Part shown: piece by piece, positions 24,615 through 33,268 of the stretch
Layout: every line of letters starts with the position of its first letter
How positions within the stretch are numbered: position 1 is the first letter of the stretch
The notes under the pieces: generated by a model
Databases searched by the model: none
What the model saw: the letters and a program-made list of their open reading frames with translations, nothing else
What the model was told of the DNA's origin: nothing
Position numbers and translations under genes: made by a program
Source: Candidatus Gastranaerophilales bacterium
GTDB lineage: Bacteria; Cyanobacteriota; Vampirovibrionia; Gastranaerophilales; Gastranaerophilaceae
Direction: 5' to 3'
DNA length: 64,000 bases
NCBI GenBank assembly: GCA_944322935.1
Contig: CALUQO010000004.1
Location: forward strand, 1 to 64,000

Positions 24615-25421
24615 ATGAATAATTTAAAAAAAACAGCAATAACGTCCCTGATGTTTGCCTTAAGTGCAACAATCTGTTTTGCAGCAATAAACGGCAATGT
24701 TGAAAAAAGCGGCATTTCAGGTGACTACAATCAGGTGATAGACTCACAAACACAAGCCCCTATAAGCCGGGCGGATGTTACACTGCCATCAAGAGGCTAT
24801 AAAACACAAACAGACTCTCAAGGAAGGTTTTCGCTAGGCGCAAAAATTAATGCTCCCACAATTATGTCAGTTGAAAAAGAAGGGTACAAACCTTTTTCTC
24901 TCACAATTGACGAGCAATCCGCAGGCAAACCCCTTGTCATCGGTATAGAAAAGACAAATCCGCATGACATTATTATTGACAAAGAGCTTTATCACATCGG
25001 GGATGACAACTATTCGGAACGCTCGGCCAACGCTGCCGACTTCAGAATAAAAGCAATCGGCCCGTTTTATACAAAAATTTTTAATATAAAAAAATTACCG
25101 CCTGACGGGGATATGTATCTTATAATAGGCTCCGTTATAGGCATTGATACAAAAATGGCCAGAGATATGGGGCAATCTAAAGTGACAACTTCGTTTGCCG
25201 CTCCGCCTCAAATTTATTTTAACGGCAATATGATTGCGGAATTGAACCTTAACGGGGATAACCAGCAAATAAAAATTCCTCACAGTCTTATCAGAATCGG
25301 CGAAAACCAGCTTACCATAAAAGCCGGGAAAAACCTGTTTCAAACGGCTTATGTGGATTATGACGATATAGAAATTATGAACCTTTTTATTGAATCAAAG
25401 TCTAAAATTGCCGCCGAATAA
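24615..25421 (+). CDS. Secreted protein with carboxypeptidase-regulatory-like domain
   Basis: 268 residues with a signal peptide (TAITSLMFALSATICFAA). Residues about 38-100 form a CarboxypepD_reg/transthyretin-like beta-sandwich: VIDSQTQAPISRADVTL, GYKTQTDSQGRFSL, VEKEGYKPFS. The remainder is beta-rich and unassigned. The SD TGGAGG (24598-24603) lies 4 nt before a tiny ATG-ATT-TAT-GAA-TAA reading frame (24608-24622) that overlaps this start; from the real ATG the spacing is 11 nt. That arrangement could lower or couple translation. Confidence 0.75.
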   Translation: MNNLKKTAITSLMFALSATICFAAINGNVEKSGISGDYNQVIDSQTQAPISRADVTLPSRGYKTQTDSQGRFSLGAKINAPTIMSVEKEGYKPFSLTIDEQSAGKPLVIGIEKTNPHDIIIDKELYHIGDDNYSERSANAADFRIKAIGPFYTKIFNIKKLPPDGDMYLIIGSVIGIDTKMARDMGQSKVTTSFAAPPQIYFNGNMIAELNLNGDNQQIKIPHSLIRIGENQLTIKAGKNLFQTAYVDYDDIEIMNLFIESKSKIAAE

Positions 25422-25559
25422 CAATTGTACGTGCTTTTACAAATAAAAATTATTAAAATAAAATTAAACCCTTTGCAAAACTCTTAAATTGTGAAAGAAT
25501 AATATAAAGTAATTACAAGAAATTGTTTTTCGCATCATTTATTATGAAAGGGTAAAATT

Positions 25560-26954
25560 TTGTTCGAACGGTTTACAGAAAAGGCAATAAACATTATTGC
25601 AACGGCACAAAAAGAAGCGGCAGATTCACAAACGTATAAAATTTACCCCGAACATATACTGTTAGGTATACTTGAAACTAAAAATAATATATGCTCCAGA
25701 CTTCTTGCTTACGGCGGTATGAAAGCTGATACTTTCCGGGAGTATGTGTATTCAAAATACAAAAACATTTCTCATGAATTTAAGCACACTAATATTGCTT
25801 TTAGTATTGAATCCCAAAAGATTATAAAACTGGCCTCGGAACTCGCCACAAAACGTACAAAGTCCTATATAAGACCGGAACATATACTCTTAGCTTTGAT
25901 AATGACCGGAGAAAAGGCTGACCCGTCAATTGCGGAAGATTTTAAAGACTATATCTCTGATATACAAAAACTCAAACAAACGCTTTTGACGCTTATTGCC
26001 AAAAACGATAAAAGAAATCTGCTTCATCCTGAGCTTGAAAGAAAAGAGCCAAAGAGCGAATATTCTACAGTTCAGTCAATTTTTAAAGAGGGCGAGGCGC
26101 AGGATATACTTGAGCGCGCGGTGGCAAAACTGACAGCGTCGCATTATGAAATTCTCGGAACGGAACAAATTGTTCAATCTATACTCGAGGATTCTAATTC
26201 AGATATAACAAAGCTTTTAAACGAATCGGGAATAAATCTTGACAGTTACTGTTCGAAACTAAAAGAGGTATCATCGCGTCAGGCCGAGTTTGAAGAAAAG
26301 CAGATTATTTTTACACCAAATGCTTTTAAAACCATGCTGCTTGCCTTCGAAACGGCAAAAGAGCTCGGCTCTGCAAGTGTAAAGCCCGAACATATTATAC
26401 TCGGAGTGTTGAAAGCTAAAAGCGGCATTGCGTACAATATTTTTAAAGAATTAAATATTGTTGATGATGACCTTGCGCATAAGATTATTAAACCGATTGA
26501 AAAACAAATGCCCGAAACTCTCACTATATTAAGACTGGCTAAGCGTGAGGCGCAGTCAATGAACCGTAATATTGTCGGCAGCGAGTTTATACTCCTCGGT
26601 ATACTCGGAGAGGGTGCGGGTATTGGCGCAAGAGTGCTGACTCAGCTGGGTGTTACAATAAAAGATGCACGTATCGAGGTTGACAGGGTGCTTGGGTATG
26701 GCAATTCTTATACATTTGGCGAGATAGTATTCTCTGACCGTGCTAAAAAGATTCTTGAGATTGCATGGGAGAAGGCTAAAAAGCATAAAAATTCCAAAAT
26801 CGAATCCGAAAACCTTCTCTGGGCAATTACACAGACGCCAGATTCCGTGGCAATGCAGGTTCTCGCTAACCTCGGGGTTGATGTTCTTGAGATTAATCAG
26901 GGGATTTTGAAGGAGCTTGAAGCGCTCAAGAATTCGGATAAAGCTGATAACTAA
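25560..26954 (+). CDS. ATPase-less Clp-R repeat protein (three ClpC-type N-domains)
   Basis: 464 residues from a TTG start with GAAAGGG 7 nt upstream. The protein opens MFERFTEKAI like ClpC and contains six Clp-R repeats (about 1-50, 80-130, 178-228, 250-300, 316-366, 390-440), typified by IYPEHILLGIL, IRPEHILLALI, VKPEHIILGVL and GSEFILLGILG. Two repeats make one Clp N-domain, so it has three N-domains and no Walker A/B or ClpP-binding loop. ClpC N-domains bind substrates and adaptors, so a decoy, adaptor or sensor role in regulated proteolysis is likely. It is well beyond the size of known stand-alone Clp-N proteins such as plant ClpT. Confidence 0.85.
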   Translation: MFERFTEKAINIIATAQKEAADSQTYKIYPEHILLGILETKNNICSRLLAYGGMKADTFREYVYSKYKNISHEFKHTNIAFSIESQKIIKLASELATKRTKSYIRPEHILLALIMTGEKADPSIAEDFKDYISDIQKLKQTLLTLIAKNDKRNLLHPELERKEPKSEYSTVQSIFKEGEAQDILERAVAKLTASHYEILGTEQIVQSILEDSNSDITKLLNESGINLDSYCSKLKEVSSRQAEFEEKQIIFTPNAFKTMLLAFETAKELGSASVKPEHIILGVLKAKSGIAYNIFKELNIVDDDLAHKIIKPIEKQMPETLTILRLAKREAQSMNRNIVGSEFILLGILGEGAGIGARVLTQLGVTIKDARIEVDRVLGYGNSYTFGEIVFSDRAKKILEIAWEKAKKHKNSKIESENLLWAITQTPDSVAMQVLANLGVDVLEINQGILKELEALKNSDKADN

Positions 26955-27733
26955 AATATTCTTGCATAAGACATAAAATAATCATTGATTACATTTACGA
27001 TAACAGGCATAATCCATAACAGAATTGCTGCGCCAAGAACCGGTTTAAACAGGAAGCTCAGCTGAAATACGTTAACCTGAGGCGCTGTTTTAGAAATTAT
27101 ACCTAAGATTAAATCCTGACCTAATGTTGCGAGCAACACGGGAGATGCTATTTGCAAACCTATATACAAAACATTCGAGGTTAGAGTCACAAGATATTCT
27201 TTGTTGATAAGTCTGTCCATCGGTATAGCCGAGGCATAAACGGGAAATATTTCCAAGCTCCTGTGCAGTGCGTTAATCAGCCAGTATAACCCGCCAACGT
27301 CAATAAATAAAATTACGGCAAGCAGCCCGAAAAAGTTCCCGAGAATAGATACCTGTGTTCCGACAGTCGGGTCTAAAACCATTGCAGAAGATAGCCCCAT
27401 CTGCATGTTTATCATATCGCCCGCTGCTGAAATAGCCAGAACTATGCAGTTTGCAATAAACCCTACAAGCATTCCTCCCACGACATTGAGTATAAGTCCG
27501 AGAATAAGAGAGGTTCCCGACGGTATCGGCCCTGTTTTTACTGTCATCATCAGTATTATGGTCAGTATAAGGGCAAATGCAAGCTTAATCATTCCGGGGA
27601 TTTCTTTTCTGTTCAAGACCGGCGCAAACCTTATAAACCCCATAAGACGCGCAAAAATCAACAGCCCTGCACCCAGTGCAGCGTTAACTTCCGGAAAATA
27701 TTTAGGAAATGCCTGTAATACCGCATCTATCAT
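26951..27733 (-). CDS. fliR: Flagellar/type III export protein FliR
   Basis: 260 residues, full FliR/SctT length, with six or more hydrophobic segments. Together with FliP and FliQ it forms the export gate of the flagellar or injectisome secretion apparatus. The hydrophobic pattern, the conserved ARLMGFIRFAPVL near the N-terminus and the gene order identify it. It ends by overlapping the convergent Clp-R gene by 4 bp, and its start overlaps the upstream gene as ATGA. Confidence 0.88.
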   Translation of the reverse strand: MIDAVLQAFPKYFPEVNAALGAGLLIFARLMGFIRFAPVLNRKEIPGMIKLAFALILTIILMMTVKTGPIPSGTSLILGLILNVVGGMLVGFIANCIVLAISAAGDMINMQMGLSSAMVLDPTVGTQVSILGNFFGLLAVILFIDVGGLYWLINALHRSLEIFPVYASAIPMDRLINKEYLVTLTSNVLYIGLQIASPVLLATLGQDLILGIISKTAPQVNVFQLSFLFKPVLGAAILLWIMPVIVNVINDYFMSYARIF

Positions 27734-28098
27734 TTATTCTTTTTCATATCCTTTATTGTGTCCAGTTCTATGACTGACGGGTCAACCGACTGGTTGTTGT
27801 CTATTAATACTTTTATTGTGTATTCGGAATTTGTTTTGCCGTATTTGTAGGTTATATAGGAAATTCCTTCCTGACGTGTTGACAAAACAAGCTGGCCTGT
27901 AGGTGTAAAACTGTCGCTTGTTGATGTAACATCAAGTATATTAGAGTTTGTAACCTGTATATCCTTCGGGCGCGCATCCACATTCAGGATATACACGCTT
28001 CCCGAATGCAGGTTAACGGTTTTATGAGGGGTAAGCGCAAAAACCTGACAGGTGTTTTGCAGTGCTATTATACATAATAAAGTTAATATCTTTTTCAT
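27730..28098 (-). CDS. Secretin N-terminal-like (T2SS/T3SS pil_N) exported protein
   Basis: 122 residues with a signal peptide (KILTLLCIIALQNTCQVFA). The mature part (TVNLHSGSVYILNV...PKDIQVTNSNILDV...ISYITYKYG) matches the small domain normally found at the N-terminus of CpaC/secretin pilotins, here standing alone. Its place between fliQ and fliR, with a 4-bp overlap into fliR, is not standard for flagellar operons. Confidence 0.72.
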   Translation of the reverse strand: MKKILTLLCIIALQNTCQVFALTPHKTVNLHSGSVYILNVDARPKDIQVTNSNILDVTSTSDSFTPTGQLVLSTRQEGISYITYKYGKTNSEYTIKVLIDNNQSVDPSVIELDTIKDMKKNK

Positions 28099-28110
28099 TC
28101 TTACCTCTGC

Positions 28111-28608
28111 TTATCTATTCATGATTGCGTTGCGTTCAATAAGGTTCGGTGTCGGGTTAGGCATTCTGTCCGACGGATAGTGTTTTGTTTTGGAGTTGTA
28201 ATCTATAAACGGAATCTTGCCGGGATTTCTCATAATATCTCCGATTTCCTGCTTGTCGAATCTTGTTGCGCCCTGTTTAAATTCTTCGTTAAACGGTTTT
28301 GTATATTTGTGGTAGTTTGCGGAAAGTACATAATTTTCAGACGCTGGAATGCTGTTAAACGCCATTTGATAACCTTCTAAAAGCAGGTTTGTTAACAGTT
28401 TTACGTATCCCATCCCCATAATCATCAATACAAGGAATACAGCAAGAATCTTAGGAGCGGCAGCGATTGTTTGTTCCTGAACCTGTGTTACGGCCTGCAA
28501 AATACCCACAACAAGACCGACCCCTGCCGCAACAAGTACGCACGGCATTGATATCATAAGCATTGTTATAAGGCCTTTGCCCATATATTCAAGTAATATT
28601 TCTATCAT
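28111..28608 (-). CDS. fliQ: FliQ with a long C-terminal extension
   Basis: 165 residues. The first ~90 are a normal FliQ (two membrane helices, GVGLVVGILQAVTQVQEQT), a gate subunit of the export apparatus. The remaining ~75 are hydrophilic and unlike other FliQ proteins (PFNEEFKQGATRF, MPNPTPNLIER), nearly doubling the usual length. No frameshift is needed to explain it. Confidence 0.88.
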   Translation of the reverse strand: MIEILLEYMGKGLITMLMISMPCVLVAAGVGLVVGILQAVTQVQEQTIAAAPKILAVFLVLMIMGMGYVKLLTNLLLEGYQMAFNSIPASENYVLSANYHKYTKPFNEEFKQGATRFDKQEIGDIMRNPGKIPFIDYNSKTKHYPSDRMPNPTPNLIERNAIMNR

Positions 28609-28625
28609 AATTTTACCCTGTTTTA

Positions 28626-29267
28626 CTAATTAAAGCTTGCGGCAAGCCCGTGCACAATCATGCTCCAGCCGTCCACCGCAATAAATATCAAAAGCTTAAA
28701 CGGCAATGATATGATTGTAGGAGACAGCATAAACATACCTAATGCCAAAAGTACGTTCGCCACTATCAAATCCAGTACAATGAACGGTACATAAATAACA
28801 AAACCTATTTCGAAGGCTGTTTTAAGCTCGCTTACGATATATGCCGGAGCCACCTGCCATATAGTGATATCATCGGGGCTTTTGGGTTTCGGTGCGCCGG
28901 AAAGTTGTATAAAAAACGTCATATCCGACTGTCGTGTCTGTTTCATCATAAACTCTTTCAAAGGTTTTGACCCTTCTGAGATAGCAGCAACAATATCACC
29001 ATTTTTCTGGTAAGGAACAGAGCCCATTTCCCACATTTTGCTAAAGACGGGATTCATCGTATAAATCGTCAAAATCATTGATAACCCGACAAGCACAATC
29101 CCCGGCGGAACCTGCTGTGTACCCAGAGCCTGTTTTAACATTGAAAATACAATAGTGTATCTTAAAAAGCTCGTCATACAGGTAAATATCAACGGCAAAA
29201 GTGAAAATACCGTCATTACCAGCAGCATTTGTAAAACCGGATTTAAATCTTTTAATACGCTTTCCAT
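28626..29267 (-). CDS. fliP: Flagellar/type III export protein FliP
   Basis: 213 residues. Core of the export gate, pentameric in known systems. Diagnostic stretches: LRYTIVFSMLKQALGTQQVPP, here present as FLRYTIVFSMLKQALG followed by TQQVPPGIVLVGL, and the C-terminal FVIYVPFIVLDLIVANVLLA with LPFKLLIF. It lacks the cleavable signal peptide of many FliP proteins, as in SctR homologues, so the system could be flagellar or injectisome-like. It is 17 bp upstream of fliQ. Confidence 0.92.
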   Translation of the reverse strand: MESVLKDLNPVLQMLLVMTVFSLLPLIFTCMTSFLRYTIVFSMLKQALGTQQVPPGIVLVGLSMILTIYTMNPVFSKMWEMGSVPYQKNGDIVAAISEGSKPLKEFMMKQTRQSDMTFFIQLSGAPKPKSPDDITIWQVAPAYIVSELKTAFEIGFVIYVPFIVLDLIVANVLLALGMFMLSPTIISLPFKLLIFIAVDGWSMIVHGLAASFN

Positions 29268-29299
29268 TATTTTATATCCCTTGTTTTTATAATTTACAA

Positions 29300-29830
29300 T
29301 CAGTCCTGAGCAGTTACGTTTTCATTGAGTTTTCGCAACAGCTCCCGCATAACAGGACGTTTTATATTTGTGGAATCCCCTTCCAAAACGTGCATTACCT
29401 CCGTGTAATCAACACCTTTTTCCGTCTTTTTTACGGCCGGTTCATTGCCTGATGCAATGTAAGAACGTTCCAGAGGGCTTTCTTTTTTAGCCGGCTGAAC
29501 TAAAATCGATTTGATATTTTCCGTAAAGCTGCCGGCCGGTTTTTCCACATCTATTGTTGCAATGTTGTCGAGCTGAACATTACCGTTAAGTTTTGCCAGA
29601 AACGTTGTTCTGTCTAAATCAGCGGCAATGAGAAATCTTTCATCGCCTGCATTAACAACATAAAGTGTTTTGCGCGGTGAAAGCCTCAGAGCGTTATCTA
29701 TTTTTAAACCTTTTGTGTTTTGCGCGGAATTGTTTCCGACCATGGTTTTTTTGTACACCATAACCCCGAGAAACAGCAGTCCCACCATCGCCATTGTATA
29801 AACTATAAAGTTAATTAAATATGTTCCCAT
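29300..29830 (-). CDS. fliO: FliO-like membrane protein
   Basis: 176 residues: one N-terminal membrane helix (YTMAMVGLLFLGVMVY), then a compact domain with LRLSPRKTLYVVNAGDERFL, the characteristic FliO pattern. FliO assists FliP complex assembly in flagellar systems and is absent from injectisomes, which argues for a flagellar origin of this operon. The C-terminal ~80 residues are low complexity. Confidence 0.75.
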   Translation of the reverse strand: MGTYLINFIVYTMAMVGLLFLGVMVYKKTMVGNNSAQNTKGLKIDNALRLSPRKTLYVVNAGDERFLIAADLDRTTFLAKLNGNVQLDNIATIDVEKPAGSFTENIKSILVQPAKKESPLERSYIASGNEPAVKKTEKGVDYTEVMHVLEGDSTNIKRPVMRELLRKLNENVTAQD

Positions 29831-29849
29831 TATTTTTTCCCTATGTTAA

Positions 29850-31112
29850 TTACAAATCATCTTCATCTACATCAAAGTCGCTGTAGTCAAAATCTTCTTC
29901 GTTTACTTCGGAATTTTCGTTTTGCATAAGCGGTTGTTCTTCGTAACTTTGTTGTGCTTCTGGCTGAGGCATTGCCTGTGTTTGTGTATTTTGTACAGAT
30001 TCTTCAATGTCTTGCTGCCCGGAATGCTGAGCATTTTGCGAAGCCTGATTTTTTTCTTCTGTAAATATTTGATTAATTTTGACCCCGTACCTGTCATTTA
30101 TAATGATTAATTCACCGGAGGCAACAATTTTGTCTTCCACTTTTAAATCGACCTTGTTGTCATAAACAGAGCCTATGTCGATTACAAGTCCTTCTGAGAT
30201 TTGTTTAAGCTCTCCGAGGGTGAGTTTTACTTCTTCAAATTCTGCATTTATTTCCACCTGAATGGTATCCCACATGTTATACATATCAGAACCGGGCATT
30301 GTTTTTTCTCCTTTCGCTCCGTTAGGGCTTTCTTCAAAATTGTTTTCGTAATCCGCCATGATATCAGGGTTAGGTACGACCCTAAACTTAACGGAATGAT
30401 TCTCATATTTTATTGTCATCAGCGATGACTTGCTGTTTTCAAGAACTACTATATCGTCTTTTTCAAGATTTTTTAGGTCATTTAGTCTGATTTTTGTTGT
30501 GCCGACGCTGACTCTTACTTTTGCGCTGCAGCTTTCAAAATCTGAAATCGTAAAGCTTTCTTCTTCTGCTTTTTCAAGCTCCTGCGGCTCAATTGCAATA
30601 ACAGGAATTTTTATAACGATTCTGCCGAGTGTAACTTTGTTTACTCGAACGAAAAAGGTGAGGTTGCATTCGTTGTAGTTGTTGTTCATATCGGGCAAGT
30701 CGTCACCGGATTTCACCATCTCGCAAAAATTTTGATAAAGAAAATCGTCAAACCCAGTAAGTATTTTTGCTTCCAGGTCAGTCAGTTTGTCTATATTAAA
30801 GGTTTTTCCGTTTGTGCCGAGAATATTTTCCAGCAGCGCTTTAACCAGTTTTTTGGAAAGCCGTATAAATACTGATAACTCACGATTGAGTCTTATTTGT
30901 GTAACGAAGAATTCATCGCGTTCTGCGAGGATATTTGTGTTTTCGCTGACACTCATCAGCTTAATCTCAGGCTGTGCACCCCAGTATTCCGCAAACGAGG
31001 CAGCAACAATGTTTGTAAAACGGCTGTCAAACCATTCGTATGTCCGGTTCAAATTGTTAGAAAATTCTGATGTTATGTATTCTTCTTCCTGCCCGTATTG
31101 CATATTTTGCAA
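29850..31112 (-). CDS. FliM/FliN-type switch protein with two SpoA domains
   Basis: 420 residues. Residues ~1-195 resemble the FliM middle domain (GKTFNIDKLTDLEAKILTGF). Two SpoA/FliN-type domains follow (about 205-260 and 280-355, the second with EINAEFEEVKLTLGELKQI and GVKINQIF). The tail is a Gln/Glu/Asp-rich disordered segment ending EDFDYSDFDVDEDDL. It should form part of the cytoplasmic switch/C-ring or a sorting platform. Two SpoA domains plus an acidic tail in one chain is unusual; classic FliM has one and FliN one. First gene of the export operon. Confidence 0.82.
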   Translation of the reverse strand: MQNMQYGQEEEYITSEFSNNLNRTYEWFDSRFTNIVAASFAEYWGAQPEIKLMSVSENTNILAERDEFFVTQIRLNRELSVFIRLSKKLVKALLENILGTNGKTFNIDKLTDLEAKILTGFDDFLYQNFCEMVKSGDDLPDMNNNYNECNLTFFVRVNKVTLGRIVIKIPVIAIEPQELEKAEEESFTISDFESCSAKVRVSVGTTKIRLNDLKNLEKDDIVVLENSKSSLMTIKYENHSVKFRVVPNPDIMADYENNFEESPNGAKGEKTMPGSDMYNMWDTIQVEINAEFEEVKLTLGELKQISEGLVIDIGSVYDNKVDLKVEDKIVASGELIIINDRYGVKINQIFTEEKNQASQNAQHSGQQDIEESVQNTQTQAMPQPEAQQSYEEQPLMQNENSEVNEEDFDYSDFDVDEDDL

Positions 31113-31507
31113 AGTTTATCCCTTAATCTTTACAACTTCCCCTATAGTAATCTTAGAAACACCCGGCAGTTTTAACATCATTTATACGGTGTATTTAGTT
31201 AAAAAAATTTGAAATCCTGCTGTGTGTTGATGTTATGGGCAGCGGTATTTTCCCGATTTTGTAACAGATTGTTAACAAAAAATTAATGCAGAGGTTAATA
31301 AATGCCATAAAGAACCAAAAATAATTACAGGAACGCTTAAATAAAAACAAAGTAAAAGTTGTATACGGAAAAAACATATACGACCCCTTGCGGCATAATA
31401 AAGCGCTGACACGGATAATTATAAATTTTATAAACGGAAGAATATTTTCGATACAGACTGTATTATGCTATAATGCGGAAGAAACAGTATAAGAAGTAAG
31501 GAAAACG
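31113..31507. promoter_or_regulatory. Divergent promoter region
   Basis: 395 bp without a gene, between the export operon (leftward) and the cation antiporter (rightward). For the latter, an extended -10 TGCTATAAT ends at 31474, and an AAGGA SD lies just before ATG 31508. I see no clear promoter for the export operon and no structured RNA. Confidence 0.5.
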
Positions 31508-32536
31508 ATGGAAGCAGTAATTCACGGAATTTTAACGTTATTAAATTTATGTCTTATAGTCGGCTGCTGTGTAGTTTTTACAAATGCAGTTGAACATATG
31601 GGAAAATTATATAAACTAAACGAAGGTGCAGTAGGGAGTATACTGGCTGCAGTGGGAACCGCCTTGCCGGAAACAATTGTTCCGCTTGTTGCAATTCTTG
31701 GAGCTTACCTTGCGCATACGGATGTTAACGTAGGGAAAGAAATTGGTATAGGTGCAATACTTGGTGCTCCGTTTCTGTTATCAACATTGGCAATGTTTGT
31801 AACAGGTGTTGCCGTACTTGCTTTTTGGAAGCTCGGCAAAAGAGAACACGCGATGAATGCTCATTACGAAGTAATGTTCAGGGATTTAAAGTTTTTCTTT
31901 ATAAGTTATACCATTGCCATTGCTGCAGGTTTTGTGCACTATAAGTGGGGCAAGATTTTGTGTGCCGTTGCATTATTTGCATATTACATACTTTATGTTT
32001 TCAGAACTTTAAACTGTGCGCACTGTGAAGGAATGGAAGGTGAAGAGCTCGACGAACTGTTGTTCACAAGAATATTAAAAAAATACAACAAAATTGTTGT
32101 TTGGCTGCAGATAATTGTTTCCATCTCGCTGTTGATTGTATTTGCACATATGTTTGTCGGTCAAATACAATTCTTTGCACAACTGTTCAGCATAAATCCG
32201 CTGGTGCTCAGTCTTATCTTGGCACCGATAGCTACGGAATTACCGGAAAAGTTCAACAGCGTATTATGGGTAAGTCAGAGCAAAGATACACTTGCGCTGG
32301 GTAATATTACTGGTGCAATGGTTTTTCAAAGCTGTATACCGACTGCTATCGGGATTCTTTTAACACCATGGGTATTTGGTATGGAATCACTAATAAACAT
32401 AGTGCTAGTATACCTTTCCACCGTTATATTATTCATCAATCTGTATAGAGATAAAGCATTCAGCCCTCATATACTAATTACTTGCGGAGCATTTTATCTG
32501 ATTTATATTGTGTATATTTTCTGGAAAGTGATTTAA
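31508..32536 (+). CDS. Sodium/calcium exchanger-family cation antiporter
   Basis: 342 residues, about ten membrane segments. Two inverted alpha-repeats carry the ion-binding signatures VGTALPETIVPLVAI (about residue 53) and APIATELPEKFNSVLWVSQ (about 240), as in CaCA/YrbG-type exchangers. The acidic Glu of each repeat is kept, so transport should be intact. Expected to exchange Na+ or H+ for Ca2+. A short Cys/His patch (CAHCEGMEGEELDE) in the central loop is non-standard and could bind metal. Confidence 0.87.
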   Translation: MEAVIHGILTLLNLCLIVGCCVVFTNAVEHMGKLYKLNEGAVGSILAAVGTALPETIVPLVAILGAYLAHTDVNVGKEIGIGAILGAPFLLSTLAMFVTGVAVLAFWKLGKREHAMNAHYEVMFRDLKFFFISYTIAIAAGFVHYKWGKILCAVALFAYYILYVFRTLNCAHCEGMEGEELDELLFTRILKKYNKIVVWLQIIVSISLLIVFAHMFVGQIQFFAQLFSINPLVLSLILAPIATELPEKFNSVLWVSQSKDTLALGNITGAMVFQSCIPTAIGILLTPWVFGMESLINIVLVYLSTVILFINLYRDKAFSPHILITCGAFYLIYIVYIFWKVI

Positions 32537-33261
32537 TTGCTATATGAAAAAGCCTCTAAAGGAATATTTGAAGTAAAATCCAGATTAAATTTTTCTTCGA
32601 ACCCCTGTTGTAAAGCATCACAAAGGCTTTCTACCGTAAGAGAGGGATTGATTTCTTTTAATATTGCTATTTTGTTTTCCTGCGGCTTTTCGCCAAAGAT
32701 TGCTTCTATACAGGCTTTGTCATAATCAAACATAATTGAGCCGTGCTGAAGAATATAGCCCTGTTTTCTAAATTGAGCGGAGCCTGTAATTTTTTTACCG
32801 CAATAGCTTAAATCCGCACCTGTACACAACGACATGCAGTATTCATATTTTGTTTTAGCTCTTACATTTTGCGGAAAATCAACAGGTATACCAAGCTTTT
32901 GAAATCCCAGAGCAAGAGCCTCTGAAATCTCTTTGTAAGACGCTATAACACTCTCCCCGTTTTTTAAAAAGCCAACAGGGCAAACAAAGGAGTATGTGAG
33001 TTCTTTATCATGCAAAAGAGCACGTCCTCCGGTGAGCCTTCTTACTATATCAATGTTATTTTTGCTGCAAAATCCCTTGTTTATATTTTCATCACTTTGA
33101 TTTCTGCCAAGAGAAACACATGCCGGGCTCCATCCGTAAAAACGCAGTACCGGTGCTTTCATTTGTTTTTTTATTGACTGCTCAAGTAATTGCTCATCAA
33201 GAGCCATGTTTGTTTTGCCGTTGTTTAAACTATAGGGAAAAAAACAGCCTTTTTGTTGCAT
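32533..33261 (-). CDS. Lipoate-protein ligase / octanoyltransferase family protein
   Basis: 242 residues of the biotin/lipoyl ligase fold. RRLTGGRALLHDKELTYSF is the glycine-rich nucleotide/lipoyl site. YCGKKITGSAQFRKQGYILQ carries the conserved Lys that binds the lipoyl-AMP or octanoyl chain. It attaches lipoate or octanoate to carrier lysines such as GcvH. With gcvPB 2 kb upstream on the same strand, the glycine cleavage system is the likely client. It lacks the C-terminal accessory domain of E. coli LplA. LipM-type octanoyltransfer is the alternative reading. It converges with the antiporter, overlapping by 4 bp. Confidence 0.85.
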   Translation of the reverse strand: MQQKGCFFPYSLNNGKTNMALDEQLLEQSIKKQMKAPVLRFYGWSPACVSLGRNQSDENINKGFCSKNNIDIVRRLTGGRALLHDKELTYSFVCPVGFLKNGESVIASYKEISEALALGFQKLGIPVDFPQNVRAKTKYEYCMSLCTGADLSYCGKKITGSAQFRKQGYILQHGSIMFDYDKACIEAIFGEKPQENKIAILKEINPSLTVESLCDALQQGFEEKFNLDFTSNIPLEAFSYSN

Positions 33262-33268
33262 AATTTAC

